Origin: Stenoxybacter acetivorans DSM 19021
Lineage (GTDB): Bacteria; Pseudomonadota; Gammaproteobacteria; Burkholderiales; Neisseriaceae
Direction: 5' to 3'
DNA length: 64,000 nt
NCBI RefSeq assembly: GCF_000745895.1
Contig: NZ_KN050771.1
Span: forward strand, 16,897 to 80,896
In this document: piece after piece, positions 1 through 8,395 of the stretch
How the letters are laid out: each line of letters begins with the position of its first letter
Position numbering within the stretch: position 1 is the first letter of the stretch
Notes under the pieces: model-generated
Databases searched by the model: none
What the model saw: only the letters and a program-made list of their open reading frames with translations
Told to the model about the DNA's origin: nothing
Translations under genes and position numbers: made by a program

Positions 1-1398
1 AATGATTTCATCGTGGCTTAATTGAGCGGGCTTACTGTTTACGGGCGGCGTGAAATTGCACACCAAATAAGCAATCGGTGTTTGCAATTGTCCGGCACGC
101 GCACCGCCGACAAAACGGCGGCGGCCGCGATAATCATTCATCCATGCACCGCCTCGCTTGCCTTCCCGTGCATATAAATCCATATACACACCGCCAATAA
201 CCGCACCGCCCTGCATCAATTCATAATAACGCACATCTTTATGCCAAGTCGGCACTGATTTTTCAATCAACTGCACACCATACAAGCGTTCAATTTGTGC
301 GAACAAGCCATGCAGCACACGGTCGGCGGGAAAATATTTTTTCACTTCGGTTTCGCTGAAAGCATATTTGGCTTGGCGCAGTTTTTCGCTGGCATAAGCA
401 ATGTCCCACGCTTGCAAGTCATGCAAACCCAAATGCTTGGCGGCAAAGGCAGAGAGTTCAGCCAAATCGCGTTCGGCATACGGTTTGGAACGCGCCGCCA
501 AATCACGCAAAAATGCCAGCACTTCGGCAGGGGTGTCTGCCATTTTGGTGGCAAGCGACAATTCGGCATAATTGGCAAACCCGAGTAATTCGGCTTCACG
601 TTGTGCCAATTCGAGGCGGCGGCTGATGTTGGCAGTGTTATCCCATTCGGGTTTGCCCAATTCGCTGGCGCGGGTGTTATAGCCTGTGTAAATCTGTTCA
701 CGCAAAGCGCGGTCATCGGCATATTGCATCACCGCCACATAATGCGGCATTTGTAAACCGATTTTATAACCCTGCCGCTGTTCGGCGGCAGCAGCGGCGG
801 CAAACATGGCCAGCGCGTCTTCAGGCAGCCCGCTCAAATCATCGGCGCGGTCAAAATACAAGGCAAACGCATCGGTGGCGTCCAACACATTTTGGCTGAA
901 TTGCGCACCCAATTGCGCCGCTTCGTTGTTAATCTGAGCCAATTGCGCCTGCTGTTCGGGTGGCAGCTGCGCACCGCTTAACACAAAATCGCGCAAATCA
1001 TGCGCCAATTTGGTTTGCTGTGCCGCGCTTAATTCGGAAAAAGCCGTCTCATTATTTTTAATTGCTTGAAATCGCTCAAACAATGCCAAATCCTGCCCAA
1101 CGGCAGTGAAAAATTCGGTTACTGCCGGCATGAGTTCGTTATACACCGCGCGCAATGCCGGTGTATCCGCTACGCTGTTTAAATGCGACACCACGCCCCA
1201 CACGCGCCCGACGCGCTCGGTAGCGTCAGTGAGCGGTTCAACTGTGTTTTGCCAAGTGATTTCGGCTTCAGTCTTAACAGCGGCAATCGCGGCTTGCGCT
1301 TCTGTAATGACTTGGGTAACGGCGGGTTTGATGTCGTCTGTGCTTATTGCGTCAAAACGCGGTTCATCTTGCAAATTCAACAGGCTGTTTTCAGGCAT
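1..1398 (-). CDS. prlC: oligopeptidase A (M3 metallopeptidase), C-terminus outside window
   Basis: The reverse strand is open from an ATG at 1398 to the window edge and encodes about 466 residues of an M3-family zinc oligopeptidase that degrades cytoplasmic peptides, including cleaved signal peptides. The N-terminus (MPENSLLNLQDEPRFD) and the conserved stretch YRGRRRFVGGARAGQLQTP are typical of PrlC/OpdA. The reading frame leaves the window at SHDEI, just before the expected zinc-binding HEFGH motif, so the catalytic site is not visible. The purine-rich GAGAAG just upstream serves as ribosome binding site. It is divergent from the carbonic-anhydrase gene. Family assignment is firm; completeness cannot be judged. 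Confidence 0.93.
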   Translation of the reverse strand, partial: MPENSLLNLQDEPRFDAISTDDIKPAVTQVITEAQAAIAAVKTEAEITWQNTVEPLTDATERVGRVWGVVSHLNSVADTPALRAVYNELMPAVTEFFTAVGQDLALFERFQAIKNNETAFSELSAAQQTKLAHDLRDFVLSGAQLPPEQQAQLAQINNEAAQLGAQFSQNVLDATDAFALYFDRADDLSGLPEDALAMFAAAAAAEQRQGYKIGLQMPHYVAVMQYADDRALREQIYTGYNTRASELGKPEWDNTANISRRLELAQREAELLGFANYAELSLATKMADTPAEVLAFLRDLAARSKPYAERDLAELSAFAAKHLGLHDLQAWDIAYASEKLRQAKYAFSETEVKKYFPADRVLHGLFAQIERLYGVQLIEKSVPTWHKDVRYYELMQGGAVIGGVYMDLYAREGKRGGAWMNDYRGRRRFVGGARAGQLQTPIAYLVCNFTPPVNSKPAQLSHDEII

Positions 1399-1437
1399 AT
1401 TCTTCTCATAATAAGGTTACGGCTGCCAAAATCAGTT

Positions 1438-1449
1438 TTCAGGCAGCCT
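1438..1449 (-). repeat. DNA uptake sequence (DUS), representative copy
   Basis: TTCAGGCAGCCT, the reverse complement of AGGCTGCCTGAA, lies between prlC and the carbonic-anhydrase gene. The same 12-mer recurs dozens of times in the window, for example at 2242-2253, as inverted pairs that form terminator-like hairpins, and inside genes. A variant TTCAGGCTGCCT is at 10132-10143. It matches published Neisseriaceae uptake-sequence dialects (simDUS/kingDUS) used for natural transformation. That role is established for the family and is inferred here. Confidence 0.85.
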
Positions 1450-1511
1450 GTTTGTGGGTTAATATGGTTAACATTCAGGCATGGGTGCAACACCCAAATA
1501 AGGACAAACCC

Positions 1512-2063
1512 ATGAAAAACAATATCCGGCCTTTTTTAAACACCGTACCAATCATCAACGAAAGTTGTTATATTGATGACACGGCGGTGGTTATCGGTGA
1601 TGTGGTGCTGGACGAAAATGTATCGGTGTGGCCTTGTGCGGTAATACGTGCCGATGTGAACCATATCCGCATCGGTAAGAACAGCAATGTGCAAGACCAT
1701 TGCATGCTGCACGTAAGCCACAAAAGCGACAGCAAACCGCAAGGTTCGCCTTTGCACATCGGCAGCGACGTTACCGTGGGGCATCACGTAACTTTACACG
1801 GCTGCACCATCGGTAATCGGGTGTTGGTGGGAATTAACAGCGTGGTGCTGGACGACGCGGTGATCGAAGACGATGTCATGATCGGCGCATACAGTTTGGT
1901 GCCGCCGCGCAAGGTTTTGGAAAGCGGCTTTTTGTACATGGGACAGCCGGTTAAGAAAATACGCCCTTTAACTGAAGAAGAACGGGCATTTTTGCCGTAT
2001 TCGGCACAACATTATGTGTGTTTGATGCAAAACCACAAAAAACACCAAAAGGAAACAAAATGA
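1512..2063 (+). CDS. gamma-class carbonic anhydrase family protein (YrdA/PaaY-like)
   Basis: This is a 183-aa left-handed beta-helix protein built from hexapeptide repeats (for example VVIGDVVLDENVSVWPCAVI). The gamma-CA metal-ligand pattern is visible: an NVQDH stretch near residue 60 and GHHVTLHGC near residue 90. Such proteins act as homotrimeric zinc enzymes or scaffolds, and many homologues have little measured carbonic anhydrase activity. The start at 1512 was chosen over upstream in-frame codons because AAGGA lies eight bases before it and the family begins here. The stop overlaps the start of the next gene (ATGA), so the two are probably translationally coupled. Confidence 0.9.
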   Translation: MKNNIRPFLNTVPIINESCYIDDTAVVIGDVVLDENVSVWPCAVIRADVNHIRIGKNSNVQDHCMLHVSHKSDSKPQGSPLHIGSDVTVGHHVTLHGCTIGNRVLVGINSVVLDDAVIEDDVMIGAYSLVPPRKVLESGFLYMGQPVKKIRPLTEEERAFLPYSAQHYVCLMQNHKKHQKETK

Positions 2064-2200
2064 AAATCACTGCATGCTTTGCTTTGGCATTGTCTCTGTT
2101 ACTTGCCGCCTGCGCTTCCGGTACAGGTACGGCACAAAATGAATTGTACGGCGAAATTTCTGCGGGCTACGAAACGTCCCACACCAAAATCAGCCGTTAA
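2060..2200 (+). CDS. small lipoprotein, 46 aa
   Basis: A 46-residue protein with a lipoprotein signal peptide: MKITACFALALSLLLAAC, with the lipobox LAAC and cysteine at residue 18. The mature part is only about 28 residues and contains ELYGEISAGYETSHTK. It overlaps the carbonic-anhydrase stop by four bases, with GGAAA as ribosome binding site inside that gene. I do not recognise a function. The lipobox predicts a lipid anchor in the outer or inner membrane. The coupling and the clean signal peptide argue that it is a real gene despite its size. Confidence 0.75.
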   Translation: MKITACFALALSLLLAACASGTGTAQNELYGEISAGYETSHTKISR

Positions 2201-2354
2201 GCAATGGGTTAATCCATTTTTGCAGCCGGAAAATAAAAACTTTCAGGCAGCCTATTGTTTCTTTCAGGTGATGCCGCGCACGATAAACCTTCTTTTATTT
2301 TATTTCACCCTGTGCAACGGCATTTCATTTTCACATCGGTACACCACCCAAACC

Positions 2355-2384
2355 ACCCGTTCAGTTTAATTCAGCTGAATGGGT
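2355..2384 (+). terminator. intrinsic terminator after the lipoprotein gene
   Basis: A 10-bp stem (ACCCGTTCAG at 2355-2364 pairing with CTGAATGGGT at 2375-2384, one G-T pair) is followed by a short T-rich tract. A DUS copy at 2242-2253 lies between the gene and this hairpin. Confidence 0.6.
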
Positions 2385-2403
2385 AGTTTTCAATTTACCC
2401 ACT

Positions 2404-2592
2404 TCAATCAAGTGACTTAAAAACCATATTATCTTCATATTTCGCATCGCGGAAGTAATACTTGTTGGTATACATGCCCTGCAAAGTGCTGATATAGGGC
2501 GGATCAAGCGCAAACAAAGTATTTGGTGTTTCATGGTATCGCGCCAGTAAATCCCTGAAATCGGCGCGGACTATTTCCACGTCATTCAAAAA
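2404..2592 (-). pseudogene. DNA adenine methylase fragment (MethyltransfD12)
   Basis: About 60 codons resemble the middle of a Dam/DpnM-type N6-adenine methyltransferase. They include the catalytic motif IV DPPY in the context LFALDPPYISTLQGMYTNKY. Both the N-terminal AdoMet-binding part and the C-terminus are missing. The upstream edge abuts the IS5-type transposase fragment near 2590, where the two frames meet, so the gene was cut by insertion or deletion. The remnant suggests a lost restriction-modification or phage methylase. Confidence 0.75.
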
Positions 2593-2804
2593 GCATACTT
2601 GAGATAATATAAACCAATCAATAAGCGTGTCGGTAACGGCGGTTGTCCACCTTTTTCTGTGGTGTAACATGCTTCGATTTTTTCTGCCAATCTACCCCAA
2701 TTAATTCGATGAGATAATTTCACCAAAGGGTGATTTATATTAATAATTTGAGATAATTGTAACTGGAATAAATCAGGGTGATTGTTGGGTTGTTTCGGCT
2801 TCAT
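2586..2804 (-). pseudogene. IS5-family transposase, N-terminal fragment
   Basis: A 72-codon frame starts MKPKQPNNHPDLFQ and contains INHPLVKLSHRINW and PPLPTRLLIGLYYLKYAF. This is the N-terminal DUF772-type domain of IS5-group transposases. The DDE catalytic region is absent because the frame ends at the junction with the methylase fragment. I could not identify terminal inverted repeats with confidence. It marks the left edge of the foreign block that follows. Confidence 0.8.
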
Positions 2805-2966
2805 AACTGCAAGGTTTTCTTGGTGCTTGAACAGATTTATTGCAGTGAGCTATAACATAAAATTAGTATTTATTATATAATTTTCAATTACTTGCAGATA
2901 ATTCAGGAGCGGCTGCATAGCCAGCGTCTGTCTCACGAAAAGCCATTCTGTCTGACATATTTCCCC

Positions 2967-5324
2967 TCAGGAAATCTTTCTGAGTTCAATCAGGCAGATT
3001 GCATTGATATCCATATCAATTTCTGAATACCAGTGATTTTTCAGCCTTTTATCACTTACAGTCAAAGTTGGTTCAGAACGGCGATTGATATATTCCATTG
3101 TCTCATCATCACGATCATATCGTGTGGGTTGTAAACCATACTGGTGATACAACGCCCCGTTTTTCTGGTCAAATATCCATTGTTTTATCCGCCAGAGACC
3201 GCTGGCATTTTCAGGTAAGTCCAGTGTGATATAAAAACGTCTTGTGTAATCATTCAGCAGATGCTGTTGTAACGAAAATGCAGGGTCAATTGTCACCGGA
3301 TTGATCAAAAGGAGCCTGATGGTGTCATTGTGGCTGGTAACAATGTAGTTGCACCCGGAATCAATGATATTTCCGGTGAGTCTTTCTTTTATTGACAGGA
3401 CATGAAAGACAGGGCGGCGGGTTTTGCCATTGAAAAACAATGACAGACTGTCAGTTCTGATAATGTGATTGCCTGATACTTCGTTTTGTAAACGGGAGTT
3501 CAGCCAGAATCCCAGCATTGTAATCTCTTTTGGTAAGTTTAGCAGGGTATCCATCAGTAGTGCTCCCCGGAAAAAAAGACCGCTTGTTCTCAATGTATTC
3601 CCTGTCAGACTCCCCCATTGTTCAAGCCATATCGGTCGATGCAGGCCGTAATGTCTGAGTGTCTGTATCGTTGCATTAATCTGATGCAGGCCTTCCTGAA
3701 CAGATCGTTCTTTTTGTGCCGAGCTGAATATATTGCCGTGGCTCTTCTGGATAATCGAAATCCCCAGAAAATGAATAAATGCCATAAGTTCATTTGAGCT
3801 AAGTATATGGTGATACTTTTCTTTCAGTAAACTGTTGTCCAGCGATAATCCAACCCTGCAATGAGGCAGTAATTGATGCAGCATACTGAATAGTTCCAGG
3901 CAGCGCTCAACAAGTTCTTTATGACTCAGTTCTGTAGGCAGGGAGCGCAAATCCAGAATAAACTGCCATTCGTTAATCTGTTCCGTCCCATAAATGACGA
4001 TATTGTGTCTGATGAAACGTCTCAGCCAGATCAGGTATTCGCTAAACTGAAGGTGCGTATCTTTGGTGAAAACGGTCAGCCGAAAAAGCGGTGTAATTTT
4101 TCTTTTTTGCAAAAATCTGAAAGCAAGATCAAGTTCATCCCATACAGACCATGTTGGCATCGTTTCTCCGGTATGGATGTACTGGAGAGGTAACAAATGT
4201 TGATCCAACGGTTCGCCGCATTCCAGCAGCGAGACGGTGAATTGTTCCTGTAAACGAATAATTTGTGCCTGGATATGCTCTTTCAGCAGATCCTCCGGAG
4301 AGCGCACAGAAATCACATAATGCTGTTGTTTCAGGGGATGTCCTGTGTCTTCTCCGCAAAGGCGAACATTTATATATTCCGATTTGTTTTCATTTGATGT
4401 CGCGGGAGGGGATTGTGTCAGGAGTTCGGGTACTGTCAATAAAGAAAACAGCTCGGTTGTACTGATATCTTCAGTCAGCTCTGTTGTCATGGAGCTGGTA
4501 TCACTCCTGTCGTTATAGTCCAGTGTTCCTGATTTAATTTTACGTCTGTATTCACCGGGGGTCATGTTCCAGGTTTCTCTGAACAACGCAGTAAGCCGTT
4601 TTACAGACAAAAATCCATTTTCGCTGGCTATCTGGCTGATAGGGTGCGTCGTCTGGGCGATATCCTTTACGGCGTGCCTGAAACGACAATTTGTCAGATA
4701 GTGTTGAATACTGATGCCCGTTTCCCGGCTGAATTGTCTGGAGAGATGTGGTGTGGTTATATACAGTTTTTGTGCGATATCCTGTACTTTAATATTTGTA
4801 TTCCAGTGATCCTCCAGTATGTTGATTACCTTGCTGACTCTTTCACTGTACTGTGATTTTATACTGTGTGCGGATGTGGCTTTAAAATGGCGTAAAAGAA
4901 TACAGCATATATCGAGAAGGTTTCTTTTTACCTCCACAGGCCAGGTTTCATGCTGTTTTTTTAACCACAGCAGTGTGGTATTGATAAGGAGGTTTCGCAG
5001 GGGCAAAATCGATTTACCACCGAGATCATTTTCAATTGAGAAACTTGACGAGGAGAAATCCTCAGATTGTTGGAGCAGCAATAATGAAGACAGGTGGAAG
5101 AATAAAACAACATTATCCTGCAATGCCTCCATATGCCATGTGACATTTCTGTTGATAATGTAAAGCGTGTCTTTTTCACAAGTAACCGAATGGGTTTCAT
5201 TGTCATCTGTGCTTAGCAGAACACTTCCTTTCATGACAAATACTATTGTGATGCCGTTATTTCTAATCTTTCCGTATTTCCGAATGTTCATGAAATGAAT
5301 GTCAAAATCCAGGGGTTCTTTCAT
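2967..5324 (-). CDS. large AraC-family regulator with C-terminal glycosidase-like domain
   Basis: A 785-aa protein, much longer than the roughly 300 aa usual for AraC regulators. Residues 1-100 look like a cupin-type sensor. Residues 162-262 form the double helix-turn-helix DNA-binding domain (KVQDIAQKLYITTPHLSRQF, then NMTPGEYRRK). Residues about 310-785 resemble the GH39/beta-xylosidase-like domain found fused to some AraC regulators (PIWLEQWGS...). It is divergent from the amidohydrolase gene across a 271-bp intergenic region and probably controls that operon. Codon use is enteric-like and there is no uptake sequence nearby, so transfer is likely. The ligand is unknown. The glycosidase-like assignment is by pattern only. 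Confidence 0.8.
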   Translation of the reverse strand: MKEPLDFDIHFMNIRKYGKIRNNGITIVFVMKGSVLLSTDDNETHSVTCEKDTLYIINRNVTWHMEALQDNVVLFFHLSSLLLLQQSEDFSSSSFSIENDLGGKSILPLRNLLINTTLLWLKKQHETWPVEVKRNLLDICCILLRHFKATSAHSIKSQYSERVSKVINILEDHWNTNIKVQDIAQKLYITTPHLSRQFSRETGISIQHYLTNCRFRHAVKDIAQTTHPISQIASENGFLSVKRLTALFRETWNMTPGEYRRKIKSGTLDYNDRSDTSSMTTELTEDISTTELFSLLTVPELLTQSPPATSNENKSEYINVRLCGEDTGHPLKQQHYVISVRSPEDLLKEHIQAQIIRLQEQFTVSLLECGEPLDQHLLPLQYIHTGETMPTWSVWDELDLAFRFLQKRKITPLFRLTVFTKDTHLQFSEYLIWLRRFIRHNIVIYGTEQINEWQFILDLRSLPTELSHKELVERCLELFSMLHQLLPHCRVGLSLDNSLLKEKYHHILSSNELMAFIHFLGISIIQKSHGNIFSSAQKERSVQEGLHQINATIQTLRHYGLHRPIWLEQWGSLTGNTLRTSGLFFRGALLMDTLLNLPKEITMLGFWLNSRLQNEVSGNHIIRTDSLSLFFNGKTRRPVFHVLSIKERLTGNIIDSGCNYIVTSHNDTIRLLLINPVTIDPAFSLQQHLLNDYTRRFYITLDLPENASGLWRIKQWIFDQKNGALYHQYGLQPTRYDRDDETMEYINRRSEPTLTVSDKRLKNHWYSEIDMDINAICLIELRKIS

Positions 5325-5540
5325 GGGATTATTCTCGTCTTTTAGACAGGGGGAAGTTGTCGGGCATGTTGATACGATGAAAGCCCATCCTGACCTGTCA
5401 CATCAAAAAAAACACTCTTTTTTATGACACAACCTGCTGACAACAAAAAAACAACACAATAACCACCCTTAATGTCATCAAAGATTTACCTGTTTTATGT
5501 GCTTCAGAGAGCATAGTATGAAAGAAAGCATATCATAAAT

Positions 5541-5573
5541 CATGATAGTTTCATGATAATTTCATGATAGTTT
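5541..5573 (+). promoter_or_regulatory. three 11-bp direct repeats before the amidohydrolase gene
   Basis: CATGATAGTTT, CATGATAATTT and CATGATAGTTT occur back to back at 5541-5551, 5552-5562 and 5563-5573, ending 22 bases before the amidohydrolase start. The 11-bp period is close to one DNA turn, so all three would face the same side of the helix. They are a candidate binding array for the divergent AraC-type regulator, or part of the promoter itself. AGGAG precedes the amidohydrolase ATG. Confidence 0.6.
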
Positions 5574-5595
5574 ATCTTTTAACAGGAGAATTTGT

Positions 5596-6753
5596 ATGAA
5601 TTTACAGGAATTTCTTGATGGTAATGAGGCGAAGTACATTGCGGTTCGCCAGGACATTCATCAGCATCCGGAGATCGGGCTTGAGGAATTAAGAACCTCT
5701 GATCTTGTGGCAAAGATGCTGACAGAATGGGGTTATGAGGTTCACAGAGGGCTTGGTGGAACCGGTGTAGTGGGGACGCTTCGTCAGGGAGATGGGAAAC
5801 GCGTCCTGGGGCTGCGGGCTGATATGGATGCCCTGCCAATGATGGAGAACTCCGGGAAAGCCTGGAAGAGTGTCGCTGAAGGTAAGTTTCATGGATGCGG
5901 GCACGATGGGCATACTGCAACGTTACTGTTTGCAGCAGAATGGTTTGCTCGCAGCCGTAACTTCAACGGAACGCTTCATCTTATTTTTCAGCCGGGCGAA
6001 GAATTGTTGATCGGCGGCAAATTGATGATGGATGACGGGCTTTTCGAGAAATTTCCGTGCGATGCTATTTTTGCACTTCATAATATGCCCGGACTTGCAG
6101 AGGGAAGTTTCCATTTCCGTAAAGGTGCGATGCTTTCTTCTTCTGACACAATGCAGATCAATGTACACGGCACCGGCGGTCATGGTGCAATCCCCGAAAG
6201 AGCCATTGATTCAACTGTTGTTGCCTGCCATATCGTGACGGCACTTCAAACCATCGTTTCCCGTAATGTTACCCCATTCCAGCCGGCTGTTGTTACTGTC
6301 GGCAGCATCACGTCGGGAACGGTCGCCAACATCATCAGCGATACCGCCACACTAAAACTCAGTATTCGTACTCTTGATCCGGATACACGCAAACTTGTTC
6401 TCAAACGAATTGAAGAAATAGCCGTTCATCAGGCAGAAAGTTTTGGTGCCCGTGCAGATGTTCAGCATCTCAGTGGCAGCCCCGTATTGATGAATAACCC
6501 GGAAATGACGGATTTTGCCATTAATGTTGCGCGGAGTATTTTTGAACCTTCGCTGATAAATGATAACGCTTCGCCAATGATGGCCAGTGAGGATTTTGCT
6601 TTCATGCTTGAGAAGAATCCTCAAGGCAGTTACTTCTTTGTCGGAGCCGGAGATGGCTGTTCTGTTCATAACCCGGGATATGATTTTAATGACAAGGTTA
6701 TGAAACCTGCCGTTAAGTTCTGGGCATCGCTAACCGAACAATTTCTTAAATAA
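5596..6753 (+). CDS. M20 family amidohydrolase (hippurate hydrolase-like)
   Basis: A 385-aa metal-dependent amidohydrolase of the M20D/HipO type, which removes an acyl group from N-acylated amino acids or related amides. Visible motifs are DIHQHPEIG near residue 20, GLRADMDALP near 75, the metal-binding HGCGHDGH near 100, FQPGEE near 136, GGHGAIP near 198 and MASEDFAFML near 334. These give a complete di-metal site. There is no signal peptide, so it is cytoplasmic. AGGAG lies nine bases before the ATG. It is first in an apparent operon with two MFS transporters, which suggests that substrate hydrolysis and export or import are linked. The substrate cannot be read from sequence. Confidence 0.88.
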   Translation: MNLQEFLDGNEAKYIAVRQDIHQHPEIGLEELRTSDLVAKMLTEWGYEVHRGLGGTGVVGTLRQGDGKRVLGLRADMDALPMMENSGKAWKSVAEGKFHGCGHDGHTATLLFAAEWFARSRNFNGTLHLIFQPGEELLIGGKLMMDDGLFEKFPCDAIFALHNMPGLAEGSFHFRKGAMLSSSDTMQINVHGTGGHGAIPERAIDSTVVACHIVTALQTIVSRNVTPFQPAVVTVGSITSGTVANIISDTATLKLSIRTLDPDTRKLVLKRIEEIAVHQAESFGARADVQHLSGSPVLMNNPEMTDFAINVARSIFEPSLINDNASPMMASEDFAFMLEKNPQGSYFFVGAGDGCSVHNPGYDFNDKVMKPAVKFWASLTEQFLK

Positions 6754-6833
6754 AAAATAAATTCTTCCTGCACACCGGCATCTGATTATCAGTTTGTCTG
6801 GTGCAGGAAACATACTTAAATTGAGATTTTCTA

Positions 6834-8243
6834 ATGAACTCTGATTCTAAAAATTACCAGGGAAATGGCCGGCTTATCCTGGGTATCGTTCTGCTGGTTC
6901 TTACATTCTGGATGTTTGCACAATCGATGCAAGCAGCCTTAATTCCATCAATTGCAAAAACGTTTGGTATCAGTAATGATCCTGCTCAGATGGATTTACT
7001 TAACTTTGCTGCTTCTCTGACCCCGCTTTTTTCTGCTGCCTGTATTGTTGCAGCCGGTGGTCTTGCTGATCGGTTTGGTCGGATGAAGTTTGCTTTCATC
7101 GGTACTGTATTGAGTGTTGCGGGTTCTGCACTGGTTGCCGTCTCTTGGAATGTTTACATACTGATCATCGGTCGTGCATTACAGGGCATTTCCGCCGCCT
7201 GTATTATGCCGGCAACAATAGCTCTGATGAAAACCTATTTTGAAGGAAAGAAACAAGCGACTGCATTAACATGGTGGTCAGTTGGTTCCTGGGGCGGGTC
7301 CGGCTTTTGTGCCATTCTCGTGGGGTTGATTGAACCCCGCCTGGGCTGGCAAGCTATTTTCTGGATCAGTATTGCTGTGGCTGTTATTGGCTTTATCCTG
7401 ATGCTGGGAACGCCGGAAGTGAAGGCTGCCCCTACCAACAAGAAATTCGACACGGTCGGAGCCATGATTTTTATTGCCTCTTTGATTTGCCTTGTGCTTT
7501 CCGTATCCAAAGGCCGCAGTTGGGGATATACCGATATTCGCTTTATCGGAACACTCGCCGCAGCTATCCTGGGACTAATTACTTTTTACTACGTGGAGAA
7601 GAAAGCCGATTCACGGGGCATTGCCCAGCTTGTTGATTTCAGCCTGTTCACTTCTCGCGGTTACTTCGGGGCGACACTGTCCAATTTCCTGCTGAACGCA
7701 ATTGCCGGTGCAATGGTTATTGTAAATACCTATATGCTCAAAGGCAGGGGAATGAGTACAAGTGAAGTTGCTTTAATGACGATAACTTATGCTATTGCTG
7801 TGCTGGTACTGTTACCCGTTGGTCAAAAAATCCTGTTTAAATTCGGTGGCAGATTACCAATGATTATTGGCACTGTGATTACGTTTTCCGGTGTGATTTT
7901 AATGTCCTTTACTGGTATTGAAAATCTTAGTTTATATAAAATGCTTGTTATCGTAGGGTATGCTTTATTCGGTTTGGGGCTGGGGATTTATGCTACCCCG
8001 TCAACTTATACAGCTGTATCTGCTGCACCTCAAGAAAAAGCTGCTGTTGCAGCCGGAATCTACAAACTGGCTTCTTCATTGGGCGGCGCAATCGGTGTTG
8101 CACTTTCCCTCGCAGTATTCTCTGTTTTTGATGATATAAATAAAGCCGGAGCCGCAGGACTGTGGCTGAATGTCGGGTTTGGTGTACTGGCGTTGCTGGC
8201 TATTTTATTTATTGTTCCCGGGCAAAAGAAAGTACAAAGTTAG
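6834..8243 (+). CDS. MFS transporter, DHA2-like, copy 1
   Basis: A 469-aa polytopic membrane protein of the major facilitator superfamily. The drug:H+ antiporter motif A appears as GGLADRFGRMK near residue 80, and motif C-like ALQGISAACIMPATIAL follows near 119. The number of hydrophobic segments fits the 14-helix DHA2 group. It starts 80 bp after the amidohydrolase stop, with no clear terminator between, and probably exports or imports a compound related to the amidohydrolase substrate. A stem (CCTGCAC paired with GTGCAGG) lies just upstream. It is a near copy of the next gene. Confidence 0.87.
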   Translation: MNSDSKNYQGNGRLILGIVLLVLTFWMFAQSMQAALIPSIAKTFGISNDPAQMDLLNFAASLTPLFSAACIVAAGGLADRFGRMKFAFIGTVLSVAGSALVAVSWNVYILIIGRALQGISAACIMPATIALMKTYFEGKKQATALTWWSVGSWGGSGFCAILVGLIEPRLGWQAIFWISIAVAVIGFILMLGTPEVKAAPTNKKFDTVGAMIFIASLICLVLSVSKGRSWGYTDIRFIGTLAAAILGLITFYYVEKKADSRGIAQLVDFSLFTSRGYFGATLSNFLLNAIAGAMVIVNTYMLKGRGMSTSEVALMTITYAIAVLVLLPVGQKILFKFGGRLPMIIGTVITFSGVILMSFTGIENLSLYKMLVIVGYALFGLGLGIYATPSTYTAVSAAPQEKAAVAAGIYKLASSLGGAIGVALSLAVFSVFDDINKAGAAGLWLNVGFGVLALLAILFIVPGQKKVQS

Positions 8244-8295
8244 GAGGTCTTCAAAGCTAAAGCCGAAGAAGTTATGAAGTAATGTTCTGATTTTA

Positions 8296-8330
8296 CAGGA
8301 TGACTACTGTACTGGCAGTAGTCATACCTG
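8296..8330 (+). terminator. hairpin after MFS copy 1
   Basis: ATGACTACTG (8300-8309) pairs perfectly with CAGTAGTCAT (8316-8325), extended by CAGG and CCTG at the ends. There is no T-run after it, so termination may be partial and copy 2 could still be transcribed. The same hairpin follows copy 2. Confidence 0.5.
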
Positions 8331-8395
8331 TCTCAGACCGGCATCTGATTGTCAGTTTGTCCGGTGCAGGAAAATATAATTAATGGACAATTTCA

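Noticed and set aside
5541..5573. Possible CRISPR or plasmid iterons
   Set aside because: Only three 11-bp repeats without spacers and no Rep or Cas genes; interpreted as a regulatory array.
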